Assembly (NCBI RefSeq): GCF_023242475.1
Contig: NZ_JALJFG010000044.1
Span: 1-53,198, forward strand
Reading direction: 5' to 3'
DNA length: 53,198 nucleotides
Source: Pseudomonas sp. MWU15-20650
GTDB lineage: Bacteria > Pseudomonadota > Gammaproteobacteria > Pseudomonadales > Pseudomonadaceae
Positions 24,407 through 32,859 of the stretch are shown here, piece by piece (position 1 is the stretch's first letter; each line of letters starts with the position of its first letter). The notes beneath the pieces were generated by a model. That model made no database searches. It was not told the origin of the DNA and was given only the letters and a program-made list of their open reading frames with translations. Made by a program: the position numbers and the translations under genes.

Positions 24407-25299
24407 AGATGGGCTTGCAGGGTCGCGGCAAGCCAGTCCATGAACACCCGCACCCGTAATGGTAAATGCCGCTGGCCGGCGTACAGCAACGACACGTCCA
24501 GCGGCGGCGCCTGGTAGTCCGGCAACACGGCCACCAACTCGCCGCTGGCCAATAAGTCGCGTATCCCGAGTTGGGGCACCTGGGTGATGCCAAATCCCCC
24601 CAGGCACGCCGACTGATACGCATCGGTGCTGTTGACGGTCACCCTTCCTGCCATCGGTAACCGCTGCACTTTGCTGCCGGCCATGTACTCAAACCCTGCC
24701 GAGCGTGCGCCCAGCGGCCGTACGTAATGCACCAATTGATGATTGGCCAGGTCAGCCAACGTCTCAGGCACGCCATAACGTCGCAGATACGCCGCGCTCG
24801 CGCAGTTAACCATCGGCATGCTGCACACCCGTCGCGCCACCACGGTTTGGTCGGGTTGGGCACCGACGCGCACGACACAGTCGAAACCTTCGGCGATCAG
24901 GTCCACCTGGCGGTCCGAGCTGCTGATTTCCATGTCGATCAGGGGATGGCGCGCCATGAACGTGGGCAAGTGCGGCAAGATCAACCCCCGCGCCATGACG
25001 TTGGGCATATCCACCCGTATGCGCCCGGCCAATTGGGTCTCATCCTGGCGAAACAAGCCCTCCAGCTCCTCCATATGCGCCAGCAGATCCTTGCTGCGTT
25101 CATACAACACACGGCCGTCCTGGGTCGCCTGCACCTTGCGCGTGGTGCGTTGCAATAACCGCGCGCCCAGCAGCTCTTCCAGCGCCTGCACATGCTCGGA
25201 CACCGTGGAGCGCGGCAAGCCCAGGCTTTCGCCAGCCTGGGTAAAACTCGACAACTCAGTGACGCGCACGAAGGTGCGCAACAGCTCAAGCTTGTTCAT
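24403..25299 (-). CDS. LysR family regulator (LrhA/CrgA-like type)
   Basis: 298 residues. The N-terminus LELLRTFVRVTELSSFTQAGE with SLGLPRSTVSEHVQALEELLGARLLQRTTRKV is a canonical LysR domain. The effector domain follows the common CrgA/DsdC-type pattern: GRIRVDMPNVMARGLILPHL, MEISSSDRQVDLIAEGFDCVVRVG, GGFGITQVPQLGIRDLLASGELV and the VSLLYAGQRHLPLRVRVFMDW end. It is divergent from the SDR gene, with GTGAT at about 25325 and ATCAC at about 25347 between them as a possible site, so the SDR is its likely target. Confidence 0.9.
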   Translation of the reverse strand: MNKLELLRTFVRVTELSSFTQAGESLGLPRSTVSEHVQALEELLGARLLQRTTRKVQATQDGRVLYERSKDLLAHMEELEGLFRQDETQLAGRIRVDMPNVMARGLILPHLPTFMARHPLIDMEISSSDRQVDLIAEGFDCVVRVGAQPDQTVVARRVCSMPMVNCASAAYLRRYGVPETLADLANHQLVHYVRPLGARSAGFEYMAGSKVQRLPMAGRVTVNSTDAYQSACLGGFGITQVPQLGIRDLLASGELVAVLPDYQAPPLDVSLLYAGQRHLPLRVRVFMDWLAATLQAHL

Positions 25300-25405
25300 G
25301 GGATTGTTCGCCTTATCCGGGCAGTGATTCCGGTATAGCGCTGTTTATCACGTTATTGGCGGACAAATACACTCAGTCCCAATCACCCCACCTGAGGACT
25401 GCTCC

Positions 25406-26164
25406 ATGACCCGTAAAATCGCACTCATCACCGGCGCCAGCCGTGGCCTGGGCAAAAGCGCCGCGCTGCACTTGGCCGCGCAAGGCGTTGACATCATCGG
25501 CACCTACCACAGCGCCGCGGGCGAAGCCCAAGCGGTGGTTGCCCAAGTGGAAGCGCTGGGGGGCCGCGCCGCCATGCTGCAACTGGACGTCAGCCAGAGC
25601 GCAACCTTCGATGCGTTCGTCGGCCAAGTCGGCACGCTGCTCAAGGATGTTTTCGCACAAGACCACTTCAACTTTCTGATCAACAACGCCGGGATCGGCG
25701 CCCACGCCAGCTTTGCCGAAACCACCGAAGCCCAGTTCGACCAGTTGGTGGCGATCCATCTGAAGGCACCGTTTTTCCTGACGCAAAAACTGCTGCCGCT
25801 GATCAGCGATGGCGGGCGCATCATCAATATTTCCAGTGGCCTGGCGCGGTTCAGCCTGCCAGGTTATGCCGCGTACGCGTCGATGAAAGGTGCAGTGGAA
25901 GTGTTGTCGCGCTACCAGGCCAAGGAGCTGGGCCCGCGAGGCATTACCGTCAACACCCTGGCGCCGGGCGCGATCGCTACCGACTTCAGCGGCGGTGCGG
26001 TGCGCGACAACGCGGATGTGAATGCGATGGTGGCCAACAACACCGCCCTGGGCCGCGCCGGTTTGCCGGACGATATTGGCGGGGCGATTTCGACCTTGCT
26101 GGCCGATGGCAGCAACTGGATCACCGGCCAGCGTATCGAAGCGTCGGGCGGTATGTTCCTGTAG
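25406..26164 (+). CDS. Short-chain dehydrogenase/reductase
   Basis: 252 residues, classical SDR. The cofactor motif is TGASRGLGKS at residues 10-19; NNAG is present (FLINNAGIGA), the catalytic Ser is in IINISSGLARF, and the YxxxK pair is in YAAYASMKGAVEVLS. TGQRIEASGGMFL is the usual C-terminus. A Thr-Tyr at the end of the second strand (GTYHSAAGEA), with no acidic residue, leans to NADP(H). Substrate unknown. CCTGAGGACTGCTCC precedes ATG 25406. An intrinsic terminator follows at 26206-26229. Confidence 0.92.
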   Translation: MTRKIALITGASRGLGKSAALHLAAQGVDIIGTYHSAAGEAQAVVAQVEALGGRAAMLQLDVSQSATFDAFVGQVGTLLKDVFAQDHFNFLINNAGIGAHASFAETTEAQFDQLVAIHLKAPFFLTQKLLPLISDGGRIINISSGLARFSLPGYAAYASMKGAVEVLSRYQAKELGPRGITVNTLAPGAIATDFSGGAVRDNADVNAMVANNTALGRAGLPDDIGGAISTLLADGSNWITGQRIEASGGMFL

Positions 26165-26205
26165 GGATTCTGCACCAGCCTCATTGACGTCTCCCGTCAC
26201 GATGT

Positions 26206-26229
26206 TCGCCCGCCCCCCGCGGGCGTTTT
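26206..26229 (+). terminator. Intrinsic terminator after the SDR gene
   Basis: CGCCCGC (26206-26212) pairs with GCGGGCG (26218-26224) over a five-base loop and is followed by TTTTT. It ends the SDR transcript just before the convergent PACE gene. Confidence 0.88.
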
Positions 26230-26246
26230 TCGTTGGGTCGCGGCCC

Positions 26247-26687
26247 TCACGCTTGGCCAGGCACACCTTGCTGTACGATTTTTTCCCGAATGACGTCATA
26301 CCCCCAGTGATACACATAGGTGTACGGCAGGAAGAACAGCAGCACACCGATGTCGAGGATGAACGCATCCAGCAGGCTGATCTTCATCAACGCGGCAATC
26401 AATGGCACCGCCAGGATGATCAGGCCACCTTCGAACAGCAGCGCGTGCACCACCCGGGTCCAACCGCCACCGGCCAACTGCAGGCGTGCTTTGAGACGGT
26501 CGAACAGGCTGTTGAAAACCACGTTCCAGGTCAGCGCCAGCAAGCTGATGCCCAAGGTCACCGCGCCCATCTCCAGGGCCGGTCGGCCGGTGATCCAGAC
26601 CAGCAACGGCGTACAGATCAACAAGGCCAGCCCTTCGAAACCGAGGGCTTGGAAAACACGTTCAGTGGTGGATTTGGTAGGGGTCAT
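26247..26687 (-). CDS. PACE family efflux transporter
   Basis: 146 residues, four membrane helices in two repeats, the layout of the proteobacterial antimicrobial compound efflux family (AceI relatives; chlorhexidine and acriflavine exporters). Visible family features: RVFQALGFEGLALLICTPLL with the membrane-embedded Glu in helix 1, LTWNVVFNSLFDR, a second repeat RVVHALLFEGGLIILAVPLIA, and YTYVYHWGYD. A LysR gene diverges from it, as in the aceI-aceR pair, so substrate-induced activation is likely. Confidence 0.9.
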   Translation of the reverse strand: MTPTKSTTERVFQALGFEGLALLICTPLLVWITGRPALEMGAVTLGISLLALTWNVVFNSLFDRLKARLQLAGGGWTRVVHALLFEGGLIILAVPLIAALMKISLLDAFILDIGVLLFFLPYTYVYHWGYDVIREKIVQQGVPGQA

Positions 26688-26706
26688 AACCGGGCTCCGT
26701 GAGTGA

Positions 26707-26760
26707 CGATGGTTGCCATGATCACGCCCCGAGTCGATACTTCATAACTAATAACCATCG
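26707..26760. promoter_or_regulatory. Inverted repeat in PACE-LysR intergenic region
   Basis: CGATGGTT (26707-26714) and AACCATCG (26753-26760) are perfect complements separated by 38 bp, straddling the divergent promoters. The size fits two half-sites for a LysR tetramer. An additional GATACTTCATAAC stretch lies between. Confidence 0.45.
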
Positions 26761-26775
26761 ACAAAGGCGATAGTA

Positions 26776-27630
26776 ATGGCCTCAAACGAAGTGCTGCAGG
26801 CGTTTGTCCAGGCAGCTACGCAAGGCTCGTTTTCCGCCGCGGCGCGCAAACTGGGCAAGAGTCAGTCCACCGTCAGCGCGGCGGTGGCAAGCTTGGAAAT
26901 CGACTTGGATGTGGTGCTGTTTGACCGCAGCAGCCGCAAGCCAACGCTCACCCCGGCAGGCCATGTCTTGTTGCAACGGGCCGAACAGGTACTGGAAGCC
27001 AGCAGTCGCCTGGAACTGGCGGCGAGCCAGCTGTCACTGGGCTTGGAGCCCAAGTTGACGATCGCCATGTCCGATACTTACCAGTCCGACCGCTTTGAAG
27101 TTGCCCTCAAAGCCTTTGAACAGCGCCATCCGGATCTGGAACTGGAATGCCTGATCGCCGAATGCGACGACCTGATCGACCTGGTGCAAAGCGGCCGGGC
27201 GCAGATTGCATTTATCGAGAAACAAGACACCTACCCTCCCGACCTGACCAGCGCGCCAGTAGAAGAGCGCACGGAAATCGCGCTGTTCGTCGCGCCCAAA
27301 CACCCGCTGGCCAGCCTGGAAAACATCCCCGCACACACCTTGCAGCAACACCGCGAACTGCGCCTGGCGAGCATCATTAATCCGAATGAAACGCGCGCCA
27401 GCGGACGGGTGTGGTCGGCCCCCAGCTACCTGATGCTGATGGAAATGGCGCAACTGGGTTTCGGCTGGGCACCGATTCCGCGATGGTTGGTGGAGCGTTT
27501 TGGTGGCGACCAACTGGTCGAACTCAAGGCCCGCAGTTGGCCACGCTCGGTGGCCGTGGATGCACTGTGGTCGCGGCAACATCCGCCAGGGCCGGCGGGG
27601 AGTTGGTTGCTGGGCAAGATGCTCGAATGA
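26776..27630 (+). CDS. LysR family regulator, AceR-like
   Basis: 284 residues. The helix-turn-helix is VLQAFVQAATQGSFSAAARKLG then KSQSTVSAAVASLEIDLDVVLFDR. The effector domain has KLTIAMSDTYQSDRFEVALKAFEQRHPDLELEC and GFGWAPIPRWLVERF. It is divergent from the PACE efflux gene 88 bp away, the same pairing as AceR with AceI in Acinetobacter, where the regulator activates the pump on exposure to biocide. The same role is inferred here. Confidence 0.9.
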   Translation: MASNEVLQAFVQAATQGSFSAAARKLGKSQSTVSAAVASLEIDLDVVLFDRSSRKPTLTPAGHVLLQRAEQVLEASSRLELAASQLSLGLEPKLTIAMSDTYQSDRFEVALKAFEQRHPDLELECLIAECDDLIDLVQSGRAQIAFIEKQDTYPPDLTSAPVEERTEIALFVAPKHPLASLENIPAHTLQQHRELRLASIINPNETRASGRVWSAPSYLMLMEMAQLGFGWAPIPRWLVERFGGDQLVELKARSWPRSVAVDALWSRQHPPGPAGSWLLGKMLE

Positions 27631-27724
27631 GCCTGTGGGAACAATGAAGCCCTAATGTCCGTCAGTTAAGCGCTAGAGCGAGCAACCGGTAACCTGTGGC
27701 AAGGCCCTTCCCAGTGGTTATTTG

Positions 27725-28948
27725 TCACTGCTTGGGGGCGTCGAGCTCGGCCAGGCGCCGCTCGAGGAAGCGCTGTTCCGGGGCTTGCTGGGTCAGTGAC
27801 AGGGCCTTTTCGTACGCCGCACGCGCCTCTTCAACCCGCCCCAACTGCCGACAAAACTCCCCACGCGCAGAATGCGCCAAGTGGTAATCCAACAACTCTT
27901 CCCGTAGCAAAATACGGTCTACCCCCTGTAACCCGGCCAACGGGCCTTGCCACATCGCCACCGCCACGGCACGGTTCAACTCGATCACCGCCGAGGGCAT
28001 CTGCGTGAGCAATACGTCATAGAGCCCGACAATCTGCCGCCAATCCGTGTCGTCCTCGCTCGGCGCCTCGGCGTGTACCGCCGCAATCGCCGCTTGCAGG
28101 CAATAGGGGCCAAAGCGCCGAGTGGTCAGCGCCTGCTCTACCAGGGCGCAGCCTTCGGCAATCAAGGAAGCCTCCCATAACGTGCGGTCTTGCTCATGCA
28201 ACAGCACTAACTCACCACAGGCTGAAGTGCGTGCCGCGCGACGCGATTCGTGCAGCAGCATCAGCGCCAGCAGGCCGGTGACTTCCGGCTCCGGCAACAA
28301 TTCCGTCAGCAAGCGCCCCAGGCGAATGGCTTCGCGGGTCAAGTCCTCCCGAGTCAGGTCCTCGCCCCAGGAGGCCGAGTAACCTTCGTTGAACACCAGG
28401 TAAATCACGCGCAATACGCTGTCGAGCCGCTCGGGCAACTCGGCCAGAGACGGCACTTGATAGGGGATGTTCGCTTCACGGATCTTGGCCTTGGCGCGCA
28501 CGATACGCTGGGCGATGGTGGTGGGCGTGACAAGAAACGCGTGGGCGATTTCCTCGGTGGTGAGGTCGCAGATCTCGCGCAAGGTCAGCGCCGCCTGGGC
28601 GTCGGCCGCCAGCGCCGGGTGGCAACAGGTAAAGATCAGGCGCAAGCGGTCGTCTTCCACGTCCTCTACGCTCCAGTCCGCCGCTTCCAGCGCGTCAGCC
28701 TGCTCTTGCAATAACGGGGTAAAACGCGCCTGGCGACGCAAGCGGTCGATGGCTTTGAAGCGGCCGGTCGACACCAGCCAGGCCCGCGGATTATCCGGTA
28801 CACCCTCGTGGGGCCAGCGCTGCACGGCGACGAAAAACGCCTCGTGCAACGCCTCTTCGGCCAGATCGAAATCACCGAGCACGCGAATCAGCGTCGCGAG
28901 TACGCGCCGCGATTCACTGCGGTAAACCGCCTCGATCGAAGACGTCAA
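27725..28948 (-). CDS. ECF42-type RNA polymerase sigma factor with long C-terminal extension
   Basis: 407 residues, twice the usual ECF length. Region 2 is at 1-85 (VLATLIRVLGDFDLAEEALHEAFF, NPRAWLVSTGRFKAIDRLRR); region 4 is at about 120-170 (TLREICDLTTEEIAHAFLV, TPTTIAQRIVRAKAKIR). The 230-residue C-terminal part (VIYLVFNEGYSASWGE, LLHESRRAART, PSAVIELNRAVAVA, YHLAHSARGEFCRQLGR) is the TPR-like extension of group ECF42, which replaces an anti-sigma factor. The partner YciI/DGPF gene lies two genes upstream in the same operon, as is usual. The start is TTG 28948, overlapping the upstream stop (TTGA); no ATG is available. Confidence 0.9.
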   Translation of the reverse strand: MTSSIEAVYRSESRRVLATLIRVLGDFDLAEEALHEAFFVAVQRWPHEGVPDNPRAWLVSTGRFKAIDRLRRQARFTPLLQEQADALEAADWSVEDVEDDRLRLIFTCCHPALAADAQAALTLREICDLTTEEIAHAFLVTPTTIAQRIVRAKAKIREANIPYQVPSLAELPERLDSVLRVIYLVFNEGYSASWGEDLTREDLTREAIRLGRLLTELLPEPEVTGLLALMLLHESRRAARTSACGELVLLHEQDRTLWEASLIAEGCALVEQALTTRRFGPYCLQAAIAAVHAEAPSEDDTDWRQIVGLYDVLLTQMPSAVIELNRAVAVAMWQGPLAGLQGVDRILLREELLDYHLAHSARGEFCRQLGRVEEARAAYEKALSLTQQAPEQRFLERRLAELDAPKQ

Positions 28949-29421
28949 TCGACCATGCCCTGGGTCACCAGCGTCACCAGGCGATCCAGGCTCTGACCCC
29001 AGCCGTCGTGAAAGCCCATGGCTTCGTGGGCTTGTTTGTCTTCAGCACTCCAGTGCATGGCGCGGGCGGTGTAGAGGGTCTTGCCGTCGACCTCTTCGAA
29101 GGTGACCTCGGCGCTCATGAAGGGTTTGCCCGAAGGCATCCAGCCCGGCGTAAAGGCATCGGTAAACACCAGGCGGTTGGGCGCGTCGATTTCCAGGAAC
29201 ACGCCCTGGGTCGGGTACTCGCTGCCATCCGGCGCACGCATCAGGGTGCGAAACAGACCACCGACCCACAGGTTCATTTCGCACTCAGGCGTGGTCATGC
29301 CATGCGGCCCCCACCACTGTTGCAGCAACGCGGGCTCGGTCCAGGCGCGAAACACCCGGCTGCGGGGCGCATCGATCAAGCGGCTGATGGACAGTTCAAA
29401 TTCGGCGGGTTGAGTCTTCAC
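28945..29421 (-). CDS. SRPBCC/AHSA1 family protein
   Basis: 158 residues with a GTG start at 29421, well supported by CCAGGAGGTTTAACC. It is a helix-grip (START-like) protein: ISRLIDAPRSRVFRAWTEPALLQQWWGP, GVFLEIDAPNRLVFTDAF, VTFEEVDGKTLYTARAMHWS and GFHDGWGQSLDRLVTLV. AHSA1-like domains bind hydrophobic ligands or client proteins. It is in the ECF42 operon and overlaps the sigma gene by four bases. Small ligand-binding or enzyme-like genes of this sort accompany ECF42 factors, but their task is not established. Confidence 0.88.
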   Translation of the reverse strand: MKTQPAEFELSISRLIDAPRSRVFRAWTEPALLQQWWGPHGMTTPECEMNLWVGGLFRTLMRAPDGSEYPTQGVFLEIDAPNRLVFTDAFTPGWMPSGKPFMSAEVTFEEVDGKTLYTARAMHWSAEDKQAHEAMGFHDGWGQSLDRLVTLVTQGMVD

Positions 29422-29455
29422 GGTTAAACCTCCTGGCGTCTTAGGGTTGTTATGT

Positions 29456-29800
29456 TCAGAGATTCAATTGGCGCACAGGGCGCACTTCCACACTGCCGAC
29501 CCGGGCCGCCGGAATACCGCCGGCCACCTGGAGCGCTTCGTTCAAATCCTTGGCCTCGATCAGGTAAAACCCGGCGAGTTGCTCCTTGGTTTCGGCAAAC
29601 GGCCCGTCAGTGATCGACAGCTTGCCATTGCGCATGCGCACCGTGGTGGCAGTGGTCACGGACTCCAGCGGTTCGGCCGCGAGCATCCGCCCGCTGGCCT
29701 TGATGGACTGCGCGTAGGCTAAGCATTCCGGGTCTTCAGGGCTGTCCGGTGAGGTGTGCAACACCTGTTCGTTACTGTAGATCAGGCACAGGTATTTCAT
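29456..29800 (-). CDS. YciI family (DGPF domain) protein
   Basis: 114 residues: MKYLCLIYSNEQ at the start, the conserved MRNGKLSITDGPFAETKEQLAGFYLIEAKDLNEAL and RPVRQLNL at the end. The DGPF signature defines the YCII-related group that is the constant genomic neighbour and regulon member of ECF42 sigma factors. ACGGAGAACGTC precedes the ATG. The biochemical role is unknown. Confidence 0.92.
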   Translation of the reverse strand: MKYLCLIYSNEQVLHTSPDSPEDPECLAYAQSIKASGRMLAAEPLESVTTATTVRMRNGKLSITDGPFAETKEQLAGFYLIEAKDLNEALQVAGGIPAARVGSVEVRPVRQLNL

Positions 29801-29841
29801 GACGTTCTCCGTTTCGGACTACTGACTATAGTTCGCAGCGA

Positions 29842-30261
29842 TCAAGGTTTCAGGTCGAACAGCGCGGTGCCGCTTTCCATGTCAAAAGGTGCCGACCAGT
29901 GCTCGTGTACCACTTTCCATTGGCCATCGATGCGCTGGTAACCGGCGGTCACGCGCATCCAGCACGCCTTGACCACACCGTCTGGCCCAGCGCCACCACA
30001 ATGGGCCAGCCAGTGGGCAAATGCGCTCTCCTGGGCCTGTACGATGCGCAATTGATGAAACTCGAAGATACCCGGGCCGGGGCAGTGCTTCATGCACGCC
30101 TCCCAATGCGCACGGTAGGCAGCCTTGCCCTTGAATTGCAGCGCGGTCACGGCGTCGAACGAGACGATATCGTCGGCGTAAAAGCTGACAATCTTGTCGA
30201 TATTGCGAGAAACAACGGCTTGCTTCCATTGTTCGATCAAGGTGTTGATTGCAGTGCTCAT
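29842..30261 (-). CDS. SnoaL/NTF2-like protein
   Basis: 139 residues, a nuclear transport factor 2-like fold: INTLIEQWKQAVVSRNIDKIVSFYADDIVSFDA, KGKAAYRAHWEACM, GVVKACWMRVTAGYQRIDGQWKVVHEHWSAPFD. Members act on polyketide or steroid-like molecules or only bind them. It is the first gene of the four-gene ECF42 operon (NTF2, YciI, AHSA1, sigma). A matching promoter lies 43 bp upstream of the start. CACGGAGTATCGCC provides the ribosome site. Confidence 0.88.
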   Translation of the reverse strand: MSTAINTLIEQWKQAVVSRNIDKIVSFYADDIVSFDAVTALQFKGKAAYRAHWEACMKHCPGPGIFEFHQLRIVQAQESAFAHWLAHCGGAGPDGVVKACWMRVTAGYQRIDGQWKVVHEHWSAPFDMESGTALFDLKP

Positions 30262-30303
30262 GGCGATACTCCGTGGGGTGGAAAATCACAACAGACACCC
30301 TTA

Positions 30304-30330
30304 GTCGAATGGCCTCTGGGGAAATCGACA
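30304..30330 (-). promoter_or_regulatory. Candidate ECF42 promoter
   Basis: On the minus strand TGTCGA (30330-30325) is followed after 17 bp by CGAC (30307-30304), 43 bp before the ATG of the first operon gene. As I recall, the ECF42 promoter described in Streptomyces has TGTCGA at -35 and CGA/TC at -10, which this fits. The sigma factor would then activate its own operon. Confidence 0.6.
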
Positions 30331-30407
30331 CCGCGTTGAAAAATAATTTCGCCCACGGAAACCCGCTAGAATCCACGCCCCTTTGTAGGATTTTGGATGC
30401 GCTCTCG

Positions 30408-30908
30408 ATGGAAACTCGTCTAGTCCCCTATGAGACGCTAAGCACTGTGCAAAAACAGCAGCTCGACCTGCTGCAAGTGCATCCCGAGCAACTGGCGTAT
30501 TCCGGTGATATCTACTGCGCGTTGAACAGCCTGCTGGTCAATCCCCACCCCACCGCGATCAAAGGCTTCGCCCTGCTCGCCGATGACCTGCCCGTGGCCT
30601 TCCTGCTGCTCAAACGCCCGCCGTGCCTGCCCCACTGGGCCGATGAACACAGTGCCACGCTGCATGCATTGCAGGTGGATCGGCAGCAGCAAGGGCGTGG
30701 ATTCGGCAAAGCCTGCTTACAGGCGCTGCCGGCGGTGGCATTGCAGGCGTGGCCACAGGTCACGGGGCTGGAATTGTCGGTAGACACCGACAATGTGGCG
30801 GCGATGGGGCTGTATCTGGCGGCCGGGTGGGTCGACAGCGGGGAGGCGTATAAGGGCCGAAGGGGGTATGAGCGCAGGTTGAGCCAGGTGTTCAATCCAC
30901 AACGGTAA
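30408..30908 (+). CDS. GNAT family acetyltransferase
   Basis: 166 residues from ATG 30408 (METRLVPYETLS). The acetyl-CoA site is LHALQVDRQQQGRGFGKACLQAL (the Q/RxxGxG/A loop), and ELSVDTDNVAAMGLYLAAGWVDSGEAYKGRRGYER gives the motif-B end with the conserved YxxxGF/W. Substrate unknown. It is divergent from the ECF42 operon, and the candidate sigma promoter lies in the shared gap, about 80 bp from this start. Confidence 0.85.
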   Translation: METRLVPYETLSTVQKQQLDLLQVHPEQLAYSGDIYCALNSLLVNPHPTAIKGFALLADDLPVAFLLLKRPPCLPHWADEHSATLHALQVDRQQQGRGFGKACLQALPAVALQAWPQVTGLELSVDTDNVAAMGLYLAAGWVDSGEAYKGRRGYERRLSQVFNPQR

Positions 30909-30963
30909 TGTCACATAGACGGGACGTTCACACGTGCCTGTCTACGTGACATTGGCTGCAGCT

Positions 30964-31446
30964 TCAGCCCCGCTCTCCGACCGGCAACCAGATCTCCACC
31001 GTCCCCGTGCCCTTCTTCGCATCAAAATCCGCGCTATAGCGCTCGAAGTCCGCCCCCATCACCTTGTAGCCCGAATGCGGTAGCCATTCGAACATGATGC
31101 GCTCGTACGTTTGCTCCAGCGCCTGCACAGGCCCGTGATGCGGGAACACCGCGTAATTGAGCGGCGGAATTTCAATGACTTCGAAGTTGTTCGGTACCTC
31201 TTTCTTGCTCCGGACTTCTACCCCTGCCATGTAATCGAACTCGCCATGGCTGGGGTTGTGGCAAACGCCGTAGGTCACACCACCGACACGTTTTTTGATG
31301 TCCTTGATGCAGGTGTCGAACAATTCCCACAGCTTGGGAATGTCGCCCACGGTGGCTTTCGAATAACGCCCTTGTACTCCGGCGATCACCAGGGCCTTGC
31401 CGGCTTCCATGCGCGGCTCAAACGGTTGTCTTGTCTGCTGATCCAT
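30964..31446 (-). CDS. GyrI-like effector-binding domain protein
   Basis: 160 residues from ATG 31446, with AAGGAGACTGTTCAG upstream. It is a stand-alone AraC effector-binding (GyrI-like) domain: KALVIAGVQGRYSKATVGDIPKLWELF, VTYGVCHNPSHGEFDYMAGVEV, NNFEVIEIPPLNYAVFPHHGP and FEWLPHSGYKVMGADFERY, ending with GTVEIWLPV. Relatives bind small hydrophobic ligands; some hydrolyse cyclopropanoids or protect gyrase. No DNA-binding domain is attached. A longer open frame extends upstream over the aminotransferase gene, but that part is antisense noise. Confidence 0.87.
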   Translation of the reverse strand: MDQQTRQPFEPRMEAGKALVIAGVQGRYSKATVGDIPKLWELFDTCIKDIKKRVGGVTYGVCHNPSHGEFDYMAGVEVRSKKEVPNNFEVIEIPPLNYAVFPHHGPVQALEQTYERIMFEWLPHSGYKVMGADFERYSADFDAKKGTGTVEIWLPVGERG

Positions 31447-31641
31447 CTGAACAGTCTCCTTCTTATGAGGGAACAAACCCGCATCGAGTATAGGGGCATA
31501 TCCGCGCGGTACTCCATTCAGAATATTTCCGTGTGCATCTGGACAACTGGCCACTATCGACCGTATTGTCTGCCCCGCAGGCCACCGCAGTGGCCGACGT
31601 CGCTCGGACGGTTCCGGGCGCTTACGTACTCCGAGGCAACA

Positions 31642-32859
31642 ATGGCAGATCAAGGTTCGCCGCGCCGCTTTGCGCGCATAGATCGACTCCCCCCTTACGT
31701 TTTCAATATCACTGCCGAGCTGAAGATGGCTGCGCGTCGGCGCGGCGAAGACATCATCGACTTGAGCATGGGTAACCCTGACGGTGCCACGCCTCCCCAT
31801 ATCGTGGAGAAAATGGTCACTGTCGCCCAGCGTGAAGACACCCACGGCTACTCCACCTCCAAAGGCATTCCGCGTCTGCGCCGGGCGATTTCGCGTTGGT
31901 ACAAGGACCGTTATGAGGTGGATATCGACCCTGAGTCCGAAGCCATCGTGACCATCGGTTCCAAGGAGGGCCTGGCGCACTTGATGCTGGCCACCCTGGA
32001 CCAGGGCGACACCGTACTGGTGCCCAACCCGAGCTACCCGATTCATATCTACGGTGCCGTGATTGCCGGCGCCCAGGTACGTTCGGTGCCGCTGGTGCCC
32101 GGTGTGGACTTCTTCGCCGAGCTGGAGCGGGCGATTCGTGGCTCGATCCCCAAGCCAAAGATGATGATCCTGGGCTTCCCCTCCAACCCGACCGCGCAGT
32201 GCGTGGAGCTGGACTTCTTCGAACGGGTGATTGCCCTGGCCAAACAGTACGACGTGCTGGTGGTCCACGACCTGGCCTACGCCGACATCGTCTACGACGG
32301 CTGGAAAGCTCCGTCGATCATGCAGGTACCTGGCGCCAAGGACATTGCGGTGGAGTTTTTCACCCTGTCCAAGAGCTACAACATGGCCGGCTGGCGCATT
32401 GGTTTCATGGTCGGCAACCCGGAACTGGTCAACGCCTTGGCACGGATCAAGAGTTACCACGACTACGGCACGTTCACCCCGCTGCAAGTCGCCGCCATTG
32501 CGGCGTTGGAAGGCGATCAGCAGTGTGTGAAGGACATCGCCGAGCAGTACCGCCAGCGCCGCAACGTGCTGGTCAAGGGCCTGCACGAGCTGGGCTGGAT
32601 GGTGGAGAACCCGAAGGCGTCGATGTACGTCTGGGCCAAGATTCCCGAGCAGTATGCCGCTCTGGGCTCGCTGGAATTTGCCAAGAAACTGCTGCTGGAA
32701 GCCAAGGTGTGTGTGTCACCGGGGATCGGCTTTGGTGAGTACGGCGACGACCATGTGCGCTTTGCACTGATCGAGAACCAGGACCGGATCCGCCAGGCAG
32801 TACGGGGGATTCGCGGGATGTTCAGGGCCGATGGGCTAGTACCGAAAACCGGCGTCTGA
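31642..32859 (+). CDS. alaC: Class I/II aminotransferase, AlaC type
   Basis: 405 residues from ATG 31642 with CCGAGGCAACA before it. Fold-type I PLP enzyme: INTAELKMAARRRGEDIIDLSMGNPDG-like start (FNITAELKMAARR, DLSMGNPDGATP), NPSYPIHIYGAVIAG, FPSNPTAQCVE, VVHDLAYADIVYDG with the PLP-contacting Asp/Tyr, and the Schiff-base Lys in FFTLSKSYNMAGWRIGFMVG. This matches E. coli AlaC, the glutamate-pyruvate transaminase that makes alanine. Its last codons (about 32830-32859) form the left edge of a duplicated REP region and recur at 33041. Confidence 0.9.
   Translation: MADQGSPRRFARIDRLPPYVFNITAELKMAARRRGEDIIDLSMGNPDGATPPHIVEKMVTVAQREDTHGYSTSKGIPRLRRAISRWYKDRYEVDIDPESEAIVTIGSKEGLAHLMLATLDQGDTVLVPNPSYPIHIYGAVIAGAQVRSVPLVPGVDFFAELERAIRGSIPKPKMMILGFPSNPTAQCVELDFFERVIALAKQYDVLVVHDLAYADIVYDGWKAPSIMQVPGAKDIAVEFFTLSKSYNMAGWRIGFMVGNPELVNALARIKSYHDYGTFTPLQVAAIAALEGDQQCVKDIAEQYRQRRNVLVKGLHELGWMVENPKASMYVWAKIPEQYAALGSLEFAKKLLLEAKVCVSPGIGFGEYGDDHVRFALIENQDRIRQAVRGIRGMFRADGLVPKTGV

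Noticed and set aside
31447..32586. N-terminal extension of the GyrI-like gene to 540 residues
   Set aside because: The extension lies antisense to the aminotransferase gene, has no domain content, and a strong ribosome site marks ATG 31446.
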